DNA from: Pseudorasbora parva
Taxonomy: Eukaryota; Chordata; Actinopteri; Cypriniformes; Gobionidae
Direction of reading: 5' to 3'
DNA length: 64,000 nt
Assembly (NCBI RefSeq): GCF_024679245.1
Contig: NC_090183.1
Span: 20,751,207 to 20,815,206 of the forward strand
The notes under the pieces were generated by a model. That model did not search any database and was not told where the DNA came from. It was given only the letters and a program-made list of their open reading frames with translations. Shown here piece by piece: positions 47,273 through 62,020 of the stretch. How positions within the stretch are numbered: position 1 is the stretch's first letter; every line of letters begins with the position of its first letter. The position numbers were made by a program, and so were the translations under genes.

Positions 47273-48855
47273 TACTGGATTGGACTGAAGAGCCTCATAA
47301 ATTAATAAACGTATTCATTCCTAAACTATGGTGCATTTCCATACTCAGTAATAAATAATAGACTATATACTCTGGGCAAACCCTGGTGGGATGTCCCCAC
47401 CAAAGCTGAGACCAAACCTACGCCCTTGCAATGACCCCTCCCTAGCCATCCCCAAATAGCCCATCGCTAGCACTTTCAGTGTGTCGTGTGTGTCAGGATA
47501 TTCACAGATAGCACGTTCTTTCTTGACTTGTCGCCCTTTAATAATTTAAAAGCATTTGCATGAATAAGAGTGTGATCGTATATAATATAATGTAACGCTA
47601 ACCAATGGATGATAGAAAAATGGATGCTGCATTAATTGCGTTACGTTAAATGTTTGTATGCGTTAAACTGGAAATAATCCATTGCATGTGTTAACGCTAA
47701 TTTTTGATAGCTCCAATAACTATATAACTGAAATAAACCTTCACATAACTAAACTATTGAAAGGATAATTTGACTATACAAAATAATTTAAAATGTTAGA
47801 CATGGTTAGATTTACAAATAAAACAACACATAATACAGTGCTATAGATAATATGCAAAAGAGACATTCAGGGCATTGTCATTTTGTAATAATTATTTTAC
47901 TTTACAGAAAACTTAAATTTTTTGGTAAAAATACAGGTGGCCTATAACTTTAAATCATTAAAAAGCAACACTTCAGTACACTACATGTGAGAGAAATTTA
48001 TGGAATGTCATGTTTTTACTTTTAAATGTTTTGGCATTTTTACTCAAAATAGGGTTGTGAGTATTCCAGGTAATTCCTAATATGGACAAAATCATCCAGC
48101 TATGAGCTATCGCTGTAGCTGAATAAAAAGAAAATATGCCATAAATAACCAGCTAACGAGTAGAGTCATATTTTCTTTGACTTAAAAATGAAGACAATAA
48201 ACACAACTGTAACAATATATGGTTTTCAGTGTTTTTCAAGCCACCTTGGGTATTGTTTTACAATAATAAAGTGTAAAGAATACTTACTGTGAGGAAATAA
48301 TTACAAACTCAATGAAAAGCAGATGAATTTGAAGCTTGATGCTGTTTATTGAGGAGTATACAGGTTTGCATGGATAGGCTGTGCTGTCAGTGAGTGTGGT
48401 CATATTAAAACGCTATAGATTGTGCCTCTTGTTAGTTTCATATGGATTACATAGAGAGTGAATATTTGTTTTCAAATATAAATTATTTTAGAAATTAGCT
48501 TTCTAAAGACATCTCTCATGTCTGCGTGGCAAGTATTTGCTGAGTTTCAGTTTTCTGACGCATTTCAGAAAGTTCACAGAGATTGAGATGGCAGAAAGTG
48601 CTGTTTTTTCCCCCATTATTTTACAAAAGCACAAAGTTTTGTCATGATTTTGAGTGTACACAAATAAAGGTAGACCCTTTACAGTTTCAAATTATGAATA
48701 TCATTTGTTTCTGTATGACAACAAAAAAACACCAAAACCCGCCAGCACGTTTGTTGACCCAGTGAGAAGATGGAAAGATATTTTAAAAATATTTCACCTC
48801 CATAAGCCTACAAGGCCGCTTTTCAGACATAAAACCTGATGGAGTTGAGGCTCTC
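47273..48855. other. No gene seen; one transposon-end fragment
   Basis: GGGATGTCCCCACCAAAGCT near 47390, read in complement as GGTTTGGTCTCAGCTTTGGTGGGGAC, resembles the GGGCGTCAGTTTGG segment at 63408. Both may be ends of one repeat family. The remainder is AT-rich intron. Confidence 0.5.
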
Positions 48856-49027
48856 ACTGTAAAAAAAAAAAAGTTGAGTTAACTTAAAAAAATAAAGCAA
48901 CCAGCTGCAAAGCATTTTTGAGTTTACTCAACTTCAGTGGTTGAAGTTATGCCAAATCATTTTTGAAAGTTCACTAAACTTATTTGATTAAGTTAATTAT
49001 ACTTTACTCAGTAAGTCCATCTAACTA

Positions 49028-49338
49028 CCAGTCCAACTCAAAGAAACAAGTTAGCCCAACTTCAGAGGTCTTGAAGTTCAGTAAACTCAAAAATGCTTTG
49101 CAGCTGGTTGCTTTATTTTTTTAAGTTAACTCAACTTTGTACTTTTTGTAAGTTGGTTCAACTTTGAAACCAAAAAGTTGGTTCAACTTTTTCAACTTAC
49201 CAGTCCAACTCAAAGAAACAAGTTAGCACAACTTCAGAGGTCTTGGAGTTCAGTAAACTCAAAAATGCTTTGCAGCTGGTTGCTTTATTTTTTTAAGTTA
49301 ACTCAACGTTGTACTTTTTGTAAGTTGGTTCAACTTTC
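49028..49338. repeat. Two direct copies of a 139-bp segment, with an inverted partial copy upstream
   Basis: 49028-49165 and 49200-49338 are about 96% identical. A 68-bp part (48869-48936) is their inverted complement, so the left end can form a long hairpin. Confidence 0.85.
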
Positions 49339-49987
49339 TTCAAATATCTAACCCAGATACTTGTGTACCCACCACATTAAGAATCCAAATGCAGCCAGAA
49401 CAAACCACACTGAAAATACAACACAATACAAAATACATTGCCATCATTACAGAAAATTTTTATTGACAATTCTGCAAAACAGCATTTTCTGTCTCCAATA
49501 GGTACATTAGAAGGTGATGAACTTCTACTCCACTCTTCAATATTTATAAACAAAAAAAGATTATGCACTAAATTAGAGTACAAACTGAAATAAATAAATA
49601 AATAAATGCTCAACCTTATGATTATCCATAAAGACTGCAGCAATTTTTTTAAGGACCAGACTCTTGCTGAGCACTGGGGGTCAAGAACATTAAACACTTT
49701 TGAAAAAAATATTTAGTAACAATTGCAGCAAAGGTATTGCACATTACCTGGTCCAATCTGCTCTTAGTACTACAGAGAGGCACCTTATATTTGGGTTTGA
49801 GTGGATGGTGGCAACATTTTCAAAGATGGTTAAGATCCTCATCTTCTCCCTTTATCCTGGCTATATGTCCTGCAATAGAAATAAGCATAAAATTAGGGAT
49901 TTTCCAGTGGACCACAGTGTGTTCAGTGTGTTCCTAAACATGCTCATGTGACTTTATTTGAAAAGTAAAGGTGGCCCTGATTATAAA

Positions 49988-50478
49988 GGGTTAGTTCCTC
50001 ACAAAAATGAAAATTAGACCATGATTTAATCACCCTCAAGCCATCCTAGGTGTATATAACTTTCTTTGTGTCAGAGTTATATCAGAGTTATATATTAAAA
50101 AGCGCATTTTTTACCTACCCATCCATCAGCTATTCTATCCATCATATAACTGCCCCACACACAAGCGCATGTTGACTTGCATACCGTTGGAAGCTAGATA
50201 TTTTAGTCTATACAGTTTTAAGTATGGATATTTTTCTTACACAAACACGCTACTTCGCTTGAATGAATGAATGAATGATACACTTTTATGATGGATAGAT
50301 GCACTTTTATGGACTTCAAAACAGAAACCACCATTCAATGCCATTATAAAGCTTTGAAGAGCCATGATATTTTTTATTTAACTCTGCGTATATGAAGAAT
50401 GTCCTATACACCTAGAATGACTTCAGGGTGAACAAACCATGGGCTAATTTTCATTTTTAGTTGAACTAACCTTTTAAG
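49988..50478. mobile_element. MITE of the AAAGGGTTAGTTC type
   Basis: The ends AAAGGGTTAGTTCCTCACAA and its complement ending AGTTGAACTAACCTTTT pair over about 30 bp. This is the teleost MITE family whose terminus normally reads GGGATAGTTCACCC. It is nested in the CACTG element. Confidence 0.75.
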
Positions 50479-50754
50479 CTGATAAAACTGATAAACATAT
50501 TTCCCAAGTCCAAACACTGCCACACCTGAACCTGTGCTGTTAGAAGCCATTTCAGCATTGATGTAATTACAATGCTGATTCAACAGCAACTTGTTGAATT
50601 TGTGCTCTCAGATGAAATCAAACTAAACACTGAGAAAGATTCAAATATGATTTTTCAATTTAGTATTTTTTACCATGACTTTGTACCCTGCTTTCGTCTC
50701 TTTACTCTGCCTTTTGGCTGACAGAGAGCAAATGATAAGTTTGTATACCTAAAA

Positions 50755-51707
50755 GGACCTGATAAACAGCTGAACAGGTGAAGTATTTCAGGCATGAGTG
50801 TATATGCTGATGATGACACACATCATCTTACCAGGCAAGTCTTCAGGATGTTTCCAAAATTTTCTCTCATAAACAAAGGTCCCTCTGAAAGTTGTGGCCT
50901 TTCTTTGAGCAAGTACAATAGAGTGTATGTGACTGAAAGACAGAAAAAACAAATATGGAACAAGTTATATCCAAGTTATATCCAAAGAGAGGCATGGGAC
51001 TTAGCTTGACAGAGCGATGACACCATTCAACTTTTAATCAAACATATATCACATGCTAAACAATTACCTGATGTTCATGTTGGTCTAGTAAGAACTTCAT
51101 CTCATCTCCATTCTCTGTACAACTAGATGTGTGTTCATCCAACGAAGGGAAAAGGTGCTCTCCTGTAATACTCAGCACAGACCCTGAATAAAAAACTTTG
51201 TTATAACAGTAAAAATTAAGTGTACACTTCATTTAGATCTAAAAATAATAAACTCACCTGATCTTTCAAAAGGTCACATTTTTTGCACATCTGCCAGATT
51301 TTTGTCAGTGCATCACTGATGTTTGATGTTGTTGCTTTTTTTCTTTTTTTCTAAACAGGACAAATACAAAAACAAACACAAAAGCAGTTACAGTATGTTA
51401 ATTTAACGCGTAGCATTACAGAAATAGAATAATACAATGTGAAAACAACCCAATGCATAGTCTTCACTGTATTAATTAAATATAAATGTATTTATAAAGA
51501 TACAAAAGAGCATTAAGTGATTTTGTCTTGTTGTTTGAGTAACAACAAGACAGCAGGTACATAGATTGCTGTCCCCTTAAGAGCTAAGGCACATATCTAA
51601 TACATCCTACTAAAAAATCTTGGATTCACTAAATGATTTATGTTCACTTAAGACATAACCTACTGTGTTTACGGTAATGCTACCCACTGTGAGCTTTTTG
51701 ACAAAAT
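50755..51707. repeat. 953-bp tandem duplication, copy 1
   Basis: Starts GACCTGATAAACAG and aligns with 51708-52660 at high identity with few indels. It contains the minus-strand exon-like blocks at 51258-51350, 51068-51183 and one whose donor is at 50832. Confidence 0.9.
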
Positions 51708-52660
51708 AGACCTAATAAACAGATGAACTGATGAAGTATTTCAGGCATGAGTGTATATGCTGATGATGACACACATCATCTTACCAGGCAAGTCTTCAGG
51801 ATGTTTCCAAACTTTTCTCTCATAAACAAAGGTCCCTCTGAAAGTTGTGGCCTTTCTTTGAGCAAGTACAATGGAGTGTATGTGACTAAAAGACAGAAAA
51901 AACAATTATGGAACAAGTTATATCCAAAGAGAGGCATGGGACTTAGCTTGACAGAGAGATGACACCATTCAACCTTTAATCAAACATATATCACATGCTA
52001 AACAATTACCTGATGTTCAAGTTGGTTTAGTAAGAACTTCATCTCATCTCCATTCTCTGTACAACTAGATGTGTGTTCATCCAATGAAGGGAAAAGGTGC
52101 TCTCCTGTAATACTCAGCGCAGACCCTGAAAAAAAAAAAAAAAAACATTGTTATAACAGTAAAAATTAAGTGTACACTTCATTTAGATCTAAAAATAATA
52201 AACTCACCTGATCTTTCAAAAGGTCACATTTTTTGCACATCTGCCAGATTTTTGTCAGTGCATCACTGATGTTTGATGTTGGTGCTTTTTTTTTTTTTTT
52301 TCTAAACAGGACAAATACAAAAACAAACGCAAAAGCAGTTACAGTATGTTAATTTATCATGTAGCATTACAGAAATGGAATAATAAAAAGATATTACAAC
52401 CCAATGCATAGTCTTCACTGTATTAATTAAATATAAATGTATTTATAAAGATACAAAAGAGCATTAAGTGATGTTGTCTTGTTATTTGAGTAACAATATA
52501 TACACAAGACGGCAGGTACTTAGATTGCTTTCACTTTAAGAGCTAAAGCACATATCGAATACATCCTACTAAAACATCTTGGATTCACTAAATTATTTAT
52601 GTTCAATTAAGACATAACCTACTGTGTTTAAGGTAATGCTACCCACTGTGAGCTTTTTGA
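51708..52660. repeat. 953-bp tandem duplication, copy 2
   Basis: Adjacent and same orientation as copy 1. The corresponding exon-like blocks are present. The second block's acceptor has gained a long T tract in the minus-strand sense. Confidence 0.9.
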
Positions 52661-52719
52661 CAAAATTGGGTATATGTTTCACTATCAAATTGCAATAAAC
52701 ACAAAAGATTAGCACTTAC

Positions 52720-52781
52720 GTGCTGTCTTTAACATTTTTAACATCATGCACGTCCTTCTTATTCTTTTCTCGTTCAAACAT
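52720..52781 (-). CDS. Possible first exon of a transposon-carried gene
   Basis: On the minus strand an ATG (52779-52781) opens MFEREKNKKDVHDVKNVK and ends at a strong donor, AC|GTAAGTG. Upstream lies a more GC-rich region. It could join the exon-like blocks in the duplicated region, but the reading phases do not all agree. I do not recognise the protein. Confidence 0.3.
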
Positions 52782-53493
52782 GTTTCCTCACACTTGTCTA
52801 AGTTGTCAATAACGTTGAAGCTGTAACTTTTGGCGCGCGTTAATCAAAACAAAACGGTGTGCATGCGTCTTGCGGAAGAACATTGTAGTCGGAGCTACTT
52901 CTCTCTGTTTATGTCTATGAGGGCGAGTCACGCCGAAAGTATTGTGCTACTCCGCATCGACGCCGACTGAGCTAAAATAGTCCCAAAATAAACATGTATT
53001 ATAGGTGTAGCGTAATGATTCAAAATAAGGCAAAAACACGGTTTAAAAAATGGATTCATAAAGTACTTGCTCATTGTATCTATTTCGTCAATTTTGAACA
53101 TAAAAAAAGTTTATTACAAAGTGAAGCTTTAAATAGACGTTACTGTGCTACGTGTACAATCTCTAGCAAAATAGGCCTACATTTTATATAGTCTCCATTA
53201 AAAATATAGTCCATCCAGCCATACTCTAGCTGTATATGTTGATATATACCTTCAAATGTTAACAGATTGCTAACAGGATCACCGAACATAACAGATAACA
53301 AACAAGATAACTAATCACCACATGCTTTAGTATGAGTTTAGTCTTTTAACATTTAACAAACAAGGTGTGCCATATATGTAGCTTAAATTATTCATAAAGC
53401 TTAAAGAAAACTTACCTCAACCAGATGAAATCCAGTCCCTTCCAAAGCGTGGTTGAAGGAGGAAACCCCGTGCAAGATACAGCGCTGACATTC

Positions 53494-53516
53494 TGCGCAT
53501 GCGCGATGACGGGAAG
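53494..53516. promoter_or_regulatory. NRF-1-like palindrome with adjacent ETS-like site
   Basis: TGCGCATGCGC is the consensus core for nuclear respiratory factor 1, and GACGGGAAGT follows within a few bases. Both motifs are typical of TATA-less vertebrate promoters. It lies inside the CACTG element about 700 bp from the minus-strand ATG, so its use is speculative. Confidence 0.35.
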
Positions 53517-53702
53517 TTATGAATAAATTAAAACATTACGTTTTCTCAACTTACTTGTTTGTGTTCAGTGGACGACATATTAGTAAACTTGCAGTGAAAT
53601 CGTCCTTATAAGTAAACTCAACATTGTGGTCAAAAATTTGTCCACTCAACTTAAAATCTGAAACTGAGTCAACAATTTGCAAGTTGGATTTTTTACAGTG
53701 CT

Positions 53703-55739
53703 CATAAAATCGTTTTATATAATCACATATATATTTTGCATACAGGGAATTATTCTCATGCATTTCATTAATTTATTTACACATATATGTGGCCTGATTT
53801 ACATGCCTTATATACATGTGCACACACACACACCTACCTGTTTGTATGGCTGTGTTTGTGAGGACATCCATTGATATCATCCAATCCTTAGCCCATTACC
53901 CTAACCTTAACCATTACAACTAAGTGCCTAACCCTTACCCAACCTAGAAGCACAACCCTTTAATGTCACCATAAAATTCTAAATTGATGAATCTTTTTTT
54001 TCTATGAAATATTGCATTTCACATGAGATCACAGCAATAGCAAACACTGATGTAATGAATTTCTAAATAGAGAGCTTACATGTCTGATGTCAGTTTAGTC
54101 ACTGGTACTGCTTGGGTTGTGCAGAAGACTTTACACTGTTTGGATGGATTAAATTACAATAGCATGGTTTTTAGTGCATCTGTCTGTTGTCTGATGTATA
54201 AAAATTAAGTTATGAAATGAATACATGTTTTTTTTTCTTACATGGTCTGTTATCTGAGACCCTATTAAAAAAAAGATACATTTATAATAATATAGTATTA
54301 AAAACTTCTAAATCATGTTTTTTCCATAATCTCAATAATCAGTGGTTTGAATGTTACAGAATGTCAGACTTGTTCACACCAAGTCTGACTTCTCAACATG
54401 GCAAGATTTAAAAAAATAAATAAAACCATGCATCTCTACCCTTTTTTCTGAGTGTAGATTGATTTTGCTTACATGGCACTATATAATGAAAAACAGTTGC
54501 AGCAAAAAAATCAGGGAAAAGATGTGATATGCTGAATAATTTCAAAATACTTGCTCTCATCATGTCATGTCATATGTCTGCTACATATGTATATTAATAG
54601 TAGTAATAACTGGACCAGTCATTACAAATATGCGTAGGTATTCCTATATTACAATCACACAATTTTTACTATTTCCATAGTTCCATTCCAGAAGATTGAC
54701 AACATTTCAGTTGTTGTGGTGGGTTGTATTTTGCACTGAAGCATGTGAATGACAGGAGTGCATTTTAATAAAATGTAGGCATGCACAGTTTTTTTTCATT
54801 AAATTATGAAGATTTACATTGTCTATATAGTTTTGATGCAAATTTGTTTTGAAAACTTTTTCCTCAATTATTGCATCAGATATTCTCTGACCAGCTAAAT
54901 AGCTGACATAAATCATACTTTAAATAAATGGGAAAACAAATTCTATCCAATTATGAAGTGTTTACCCAATTTAGCAAGAGTGGAGAGTAAGAATTAGTTT
55001 TAATTATCCACAATATTTCAGCTTATGTTGACAATTTGTAGTAAAATAAATAGTCTAAAATCATTTAGTTTAGACTGGAGTGAGGGGAAAACAGAACAAA
55101 GTTGTTTGTTAGCTAGCTGATAATTTTCATAGCTAAATTAAATTAATTCAAATTAAATTGTATATGGCAGAACATTTGGCTATTTGTTGATTGTTAATGC
55201 TATTTCTAATATTGATATGATTATATACCAAAACAATTATTTGTAAATAATATAAAAATGAGGAACAAAAGAAACATCAAGATAAGAGATCATACATAAT
55301 ATATCAAAATAACATAAGCAAAAATTACTGTTTCATTGCATTTTTGAAAAATATGTACATATATAAAATATTTTGCTTAAGCAGCATATTAATGCATATC
55401 TGTATGATACATATTCCACCTGTTATCTATATTCATTTAAGATATATTGGACTGTCTATACCTCATTTATAGCATTTTTACAGAACTTTAAAATGGGCAC
55501 GAGCGCTTTTCACAAAACAAACAAGCCCTCTGTCAGTGTCAGTTTGTTGTTTCTGTCCACCATAGACCGTAAAAAATATGGACACGTTGTCTTCAATGCC
55601 TCCCACTGACGAAAAGTTGTGTTATTTGCTTATAGAAGAAAAAGGTTAATTCCCACATAGCTTTAGATTTTTTGATCAAAACTTCTCTCATGGTACACTT
55701 ACACAACCATACATATGAGAGAAGTGCCAATCATATGCA
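53703..55739. other. Intronic sequence, no gene seen
   Basis: This contains a short CA repeat (53820-53833) and a GAGGACATCCATTGATATCA stretch followed by CCTAACCTTAACC words (53855-53960), a known style of dispersed fish repeat. The rest is AT-rich. A GACCGTAAAAAATATGGAC segment near 55566 is the complement of one in the 39.2- and 40.4-kb duplication. Confidence 0.5.
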
Positions 55740-55741
55740 TA

Positions 55742-57363
55742 CAGTCTTGTTCAAAATAATAGCAGTACAATGTGACTAACCAGAATAATCAAGGTTTTTC
55801 GTATATTTTTTTATTGCTACGTGGCAAACAAGTTACCAGTAGGTTCAGTAGATTCTCAGAAAACAAATGAGACCCAGCATTCATGATAGGCACGCTCTTA
55901 AGGCTGTGCAATTGGGCAATTAGTTGAATTAGTTGAAAGGGGTGTGTTCAAAAAAATAGCAGTGTGGCATTCAATCACTGAGGTCATCAATTTTGTGAAG
56001 AAACAGGTGTGAATCAGGTGGCCCCTATTTAAGGATGAAGCCAACACTTGTTGAACATGCATTTGAAAGCTGAGGAAAATGGGTCGTTCAAGACATTGTT
56101 CAGAAGAACAGCGTACTTTGATTAAAAAGTTGGTTAGAGAGGGGAAAACCTATAAAGAGGTGCAAAAAATGATAGGCTGTTCAGCTAAAATGATCTCCAA
56201 TGCCTTAAAATGGAGAGCAAAACCAGAGAGACGTGGAAGAAAACGGAAGACAACCATCAAAATGGATAGAAGAATAACCAGAATGGCAAAGGCTCAGCCA
56301 TTGATCACCTCCAGGATGATCAAAGACAGTCTGGAGTTACCTGTAAGTACTGTGACAGTTAGAAGACGTCTGTGTGAAGCTAATCTATTTTCAAGAATCC
56401 CCCGCAAAGTCCCTCTGTTAAAAAAAAAGGTATGTGCAGAAGAGGTTACAATTTGCCAAAGAACACATCAACTGGCCTAAAGAGAAATGGAGGAACATTT
56501 TGTGGACTGATGAGAGTAAAATTGTTATTTTTGGGTCCAAGGGCCACAGGCAGTTTGTGAGACGACCCCCAAACTTTGAATTCAAGCCACAGTACACAGT
56601 GAAGCATGGAGGTGCAAGCATCATGATATGGGCATGTTTCTCCTACTATGGTGTTGGGCCTATTTATCGCATACCAGGGATCATGGATCAGTTTGCATAT
56701 GTTAAAATACTTGAAGAGGTCATGTTGCCCTATGCTGAAGAGGACATGCCCTTGAAATGGTTGTTTCAACAAGACAATGACCCAAAACACACTAGTAAAC
56801 GGGCAAAGTCTTGGTTCCAAACCAACAAAATTAATGTTATGGAGTGGCCAGCCCAATCTCCAGACCTTAATCCAATTGAGAACTTGTGGGGTGATATCAA
56901 AAATGCTGTTTCTGAAGCAAAACCAAGAAATGTGAATGAATTGTGGAATGTTGTTAAAGAATCATGGAGTGGAATAACAGCTGAGAGGTGCCACAAGTTG
57001 GTTGACTCCATGCCACACAGATGTCAAGCAGTTTTAAAAAACTGTGGTCATACAACTAAATATTAGTTTAGTGATTCACAGGATTGCTAAATCCCAGAAA
57101 AAAAAAATGTTTGTACAAAATAGTTTTGAGTTTGTACAGTCAAAGGTAGACACTGCTATTTTTTTGAACACACCCCTTTCAACTAATTGCCCAATTGCAC
57201 AGCCTTAAGAGCGTGCATATCATGAATGCTGGGTCTTGTTTGTTTTCTGACAATCTACTGAACCTACTGGTAACTTGTTTGCCACGTAGCAATAAAAAAT
57301 ATACTAAAAACCTTGATTATTCTGGTTAGTCACATTGTACTGCTATTATTTTGAACAATACTG
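55742..57363 (+). mobile_element. Tc1-like transposon, near intact (1622 bp)
   Basis: It is flanked by TA (55740-55741 and 57364-57365). Long inverted repeats of about 215-225 bp begin CAGTCTTGTTCAAAATAATA. Each arm has an inner direct repeat (GTTCAAAAAAATAGCAGTG), the IR/DR layout known from Sleeping Beauty-type elements. It carries one transposase gene with a single frameshift. Confidence 0.93.
56079..57066 (+). pseudogene. Tc1-like transposase, DD34E, one frameshift
   Basis: From ATG 56079 the N-terminal frame encodes paired-type helix-turn-helix DNA binding (EEQRTLIKKLVREGKTYKEV, CSAKMISNALKW), a GRKRKTT basic hook, and VSTVTVRRRLCEANLF. After a 9-A run at 56419-56427 the frame shifts, and the second part continues YVQKRLQFAKEHINW to the stop at 57064-57066. 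Catalytic residues are all present: ILWTDESK, QQDNDPKHTS and NPIENLWG, with 34 residues between the second Asp and the Glu. One A fewer would restore a single frame of about 330 residues, the usual family length. Confidence 0.92.
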
Positions 57364-57365
57364 TA

Positions 57366-58315
57366 TTCCACATTTTATCATTAGTGTGGGGACTTCCATT
57401 GGTCTTGGTCTTGACTTGGTCTTGGCACACTTGATCTTTAAAAAAAAAAAAAAAAGGGGGATAGAGAAGGTTAGAAAGTATGAAGCTGGTGTTGTCGGAA
57501 TGTCTGTCAGTCAAGTGTGAAGTAAGATGCAACCCATTACATTATGGCATTGGCAGATGCAAATACAAAATAACTACAAGTATGCTACACACAGGAGCTT
57601 GCACGCGTGCCACTCGCTAGAACAGACCTTATTAATTTTCACGCATGACGTACATTTGATCTTCCTCTTTTCAATGGTGGTTTGCAAATCCACTTGAAGG
57701 TGCATACCACCACTTACTGCATGGCAACTGTGTAACAGCTGACATTTAAAAAAAAGGCTGGTACCGATCAGTGAAAAAAAAAAAAGCTTAATTAGCCCCC
57801 AATAACTGAGCCTTGAAATCTTTTCAGTAGTGGCTGGTAAAATAGCAGAAAAACACATTTGGCTTGTGGTGTGTAATAATTTCATAAATCAATCTTTTGT
57901 TTTTGTGTGCATATTCTAAACTCACATGGGCTTTGATAACTTAAATATTTGCATTAATTACAGTTTTGTCACTTGTCCTGTATTTATTTTGAGAGAAATC
58001 TTGTATTTTAAGTACATTTAACTTTTTACTTTATGAAGGCTTTTGGCACTCATGTAAAATACGAGGAAAGTCAATACTTCTCTTATTTGCCTTTGTTTGG
58101 CTACTTGCCTTAACTGCATGTTTGACTGGATTTAAACAGGTAAAACAAATGAGGGGGGTGTAGCTTATTTATTTATTTATTTTAATCAAATTATTGAACC
58201 TAAATATTTCATTTGAAACCTTTTTTTTATTTTATTTTATTTTTTACATCATTTTATGTACAGTATTTGGTCTTATTCATTTCTCACATGCTATTTTACT
58301 CTGTTTTAATCTCAG
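57366..58315. other. End of the sec14l1 intron
   Basis: Mostly AT-rich unique-looking sequence with A runs near 57438 and 57775. It ends with the acceptor TTTTAATCTCAG at 58304-58315. Confidence 0.6.
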
Positions 58316-58419
58316 GGGCTCAATGACCAGTCTGGAATCTAGCCACAGTGGTTTCTCTCAGCTCAGCGCCGCTACCACATCCTCCAATCAATCAATGTCC
58401 AGCTCCATGATCTCCAGGT
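58316..58419 (+). CDS. sec14l1: sec14l1 last coding exon
   Basis: Follows the acceptor CTCAG at 58315. Its first base completes the Arg codon split with the exon ending at 26842. It then encodes GSMTSLESSHSGFSQLSAAT, the serine-rich TSSNQSMSSSMISR, and TAG at 58417-58419. This is the conserved Ser-rich C-terminal tail of SEC14L1, beyond the GOLD domain. Phase, splice sites and sequence agree with the other exon, so both belong to one transcript. No lesions are visible. The exon is far from its neighbour only because the intron is filled with mobile elements. Confidence 0.92.
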
Positions 58420-61050
<2,631 letters not shown>

Positions 61051-61150
61051 GTGAACAAATGTAATATGTAATTAATATACAAATATAGCGCCTTTTAATT
61101 TTTTTTGAAAGTTATTAAACTTTATTTAAAGAGGTGTGTGTGTGTGTTTG

Positions 61151-61742
61151 TGTAGAAGAAATTCATTTTCACTAGGCCTTAGTAAGCCTCACTAGGCCTT
61201 AGCTGCAGTATAAACTGGCCTCGGCTGAGCACCAAGAAAAAACAAGGTCTGTCGCTCGTAAAAAACATCCAAGGCGTGAGAAACAAGAGATATTACATTA
61301 ATTGTATGGGAAAAATTGGTGAGAAGCGCTGGGAAACTGTCATGTTACTGGAAAGGTGGGGATGGTCCACAGATTAATATGATACGTGTCAAAGTTTGTA
61401 TATAATTGTGGAAAAAACTATGAGGTGACTGTCAAAAAAAAAGATGAATAGAATGATGCCTATTGGATGAGAAAGAAAAACAAGTGGCAGTCGGCCACCA
61501 TTACAAAGAAGACTAGATAAGTTTATGAATAGAGCAAATGTGGCAAAAAGTATGGGGAGTAATGCACCTGCTATGAAATCATGAGCTAAAACTGTATAAA
61601 AGTGTGAGCTAAGAAAGAGAGCTGCATCTCACTTTGTTGTCCCAACAATAAAGTTTATTTCTTCTGAGACCTGGAACTTCGACTCTGATAGATTTTCTTT
61701 AAAGAGCTAGAGACAATTAAGAACTTAAAATTTGCCACAACA
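61151..61742 (+). repeat. Candidate retroviral-type LTR
   Basis: Ends would be TGTAGAAG...CACAACA. A TATAAAA lies at 61595-61601 and an AATAAA at 61647-61652, spaced as in a U3-R-U5 LTR. A primer-site-like sequence follows 4 bp after the right end. The second LTR is not in the window, so the left boundary is inferred. Confidence 0.6.
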
Positions 61743-61746
61743 TATT

Positions 61747-61757
61747 TGGCGAGCCAG
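61747..61757 (+). other. Primer binding site-like sequence (tRNA-Arg)
   Basis: TGGCGAGCCAG complements the last 11 bases (with CCA) of vertebrate tRNA-Arg(ACG), after which the match breaks down. Some fish retroviruses use tRNA-Arg. Confidence 0.55.
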
Positions 61758-62020
61758 AAAGGGCTGGGCTGGGCTGGGGCCCGTGGCGGCTTGGCACGAG
61801 ACCTCACAAAACAAAAGACACGCCAAAGAAATACAAGGTAAGCAATTTTGCTTATATTTTGTTTTGTGTGGTCCCTTGTGAGCTGCTGCCTTGGGTAACT
61901 ACCTATTGCCTTACTAAACGAACCTATAATTAATTATTACTAAACAAATGTTTGAAATACATGATTAATTGAAAAAAAAGAAGTAATTTCCAGGTCTGAG
62001 GGAAAGCGCTTGCGTATTAA

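Larger units (their letters stand above)
48856..53702. mobile_element. CACTG...CAGTG-ended DNA element (4.85 kb), CACTA/EnSpm-like candidate
   Basis: The left end CACTGTAAAAAAAAAAAAG and the right end GATTTTTTACAGTG are inverted. Subterminal regions on both sides are rich in AACTCAACTT/AAGTTGAGTT words. A two-base CT could be a target duplication. The interior holds inverted and direct repeats at 48867-49338, a nested MITE at 49988-50478, a 953-bp tandem duplication, and minus-strand exon-like blocks with a GC-rich promoter-like right end. No DDE transposase is recognised. Confidence 0.5.

Noticed and set aside
53880..53950. Interstitial telomere repeat (CCTAACC/TTAACC words)
   Set aside because: The words are irregular and belong to a dispersed repeat beginning GAGGACATCCATTG, not TTAGGG tandem copies.
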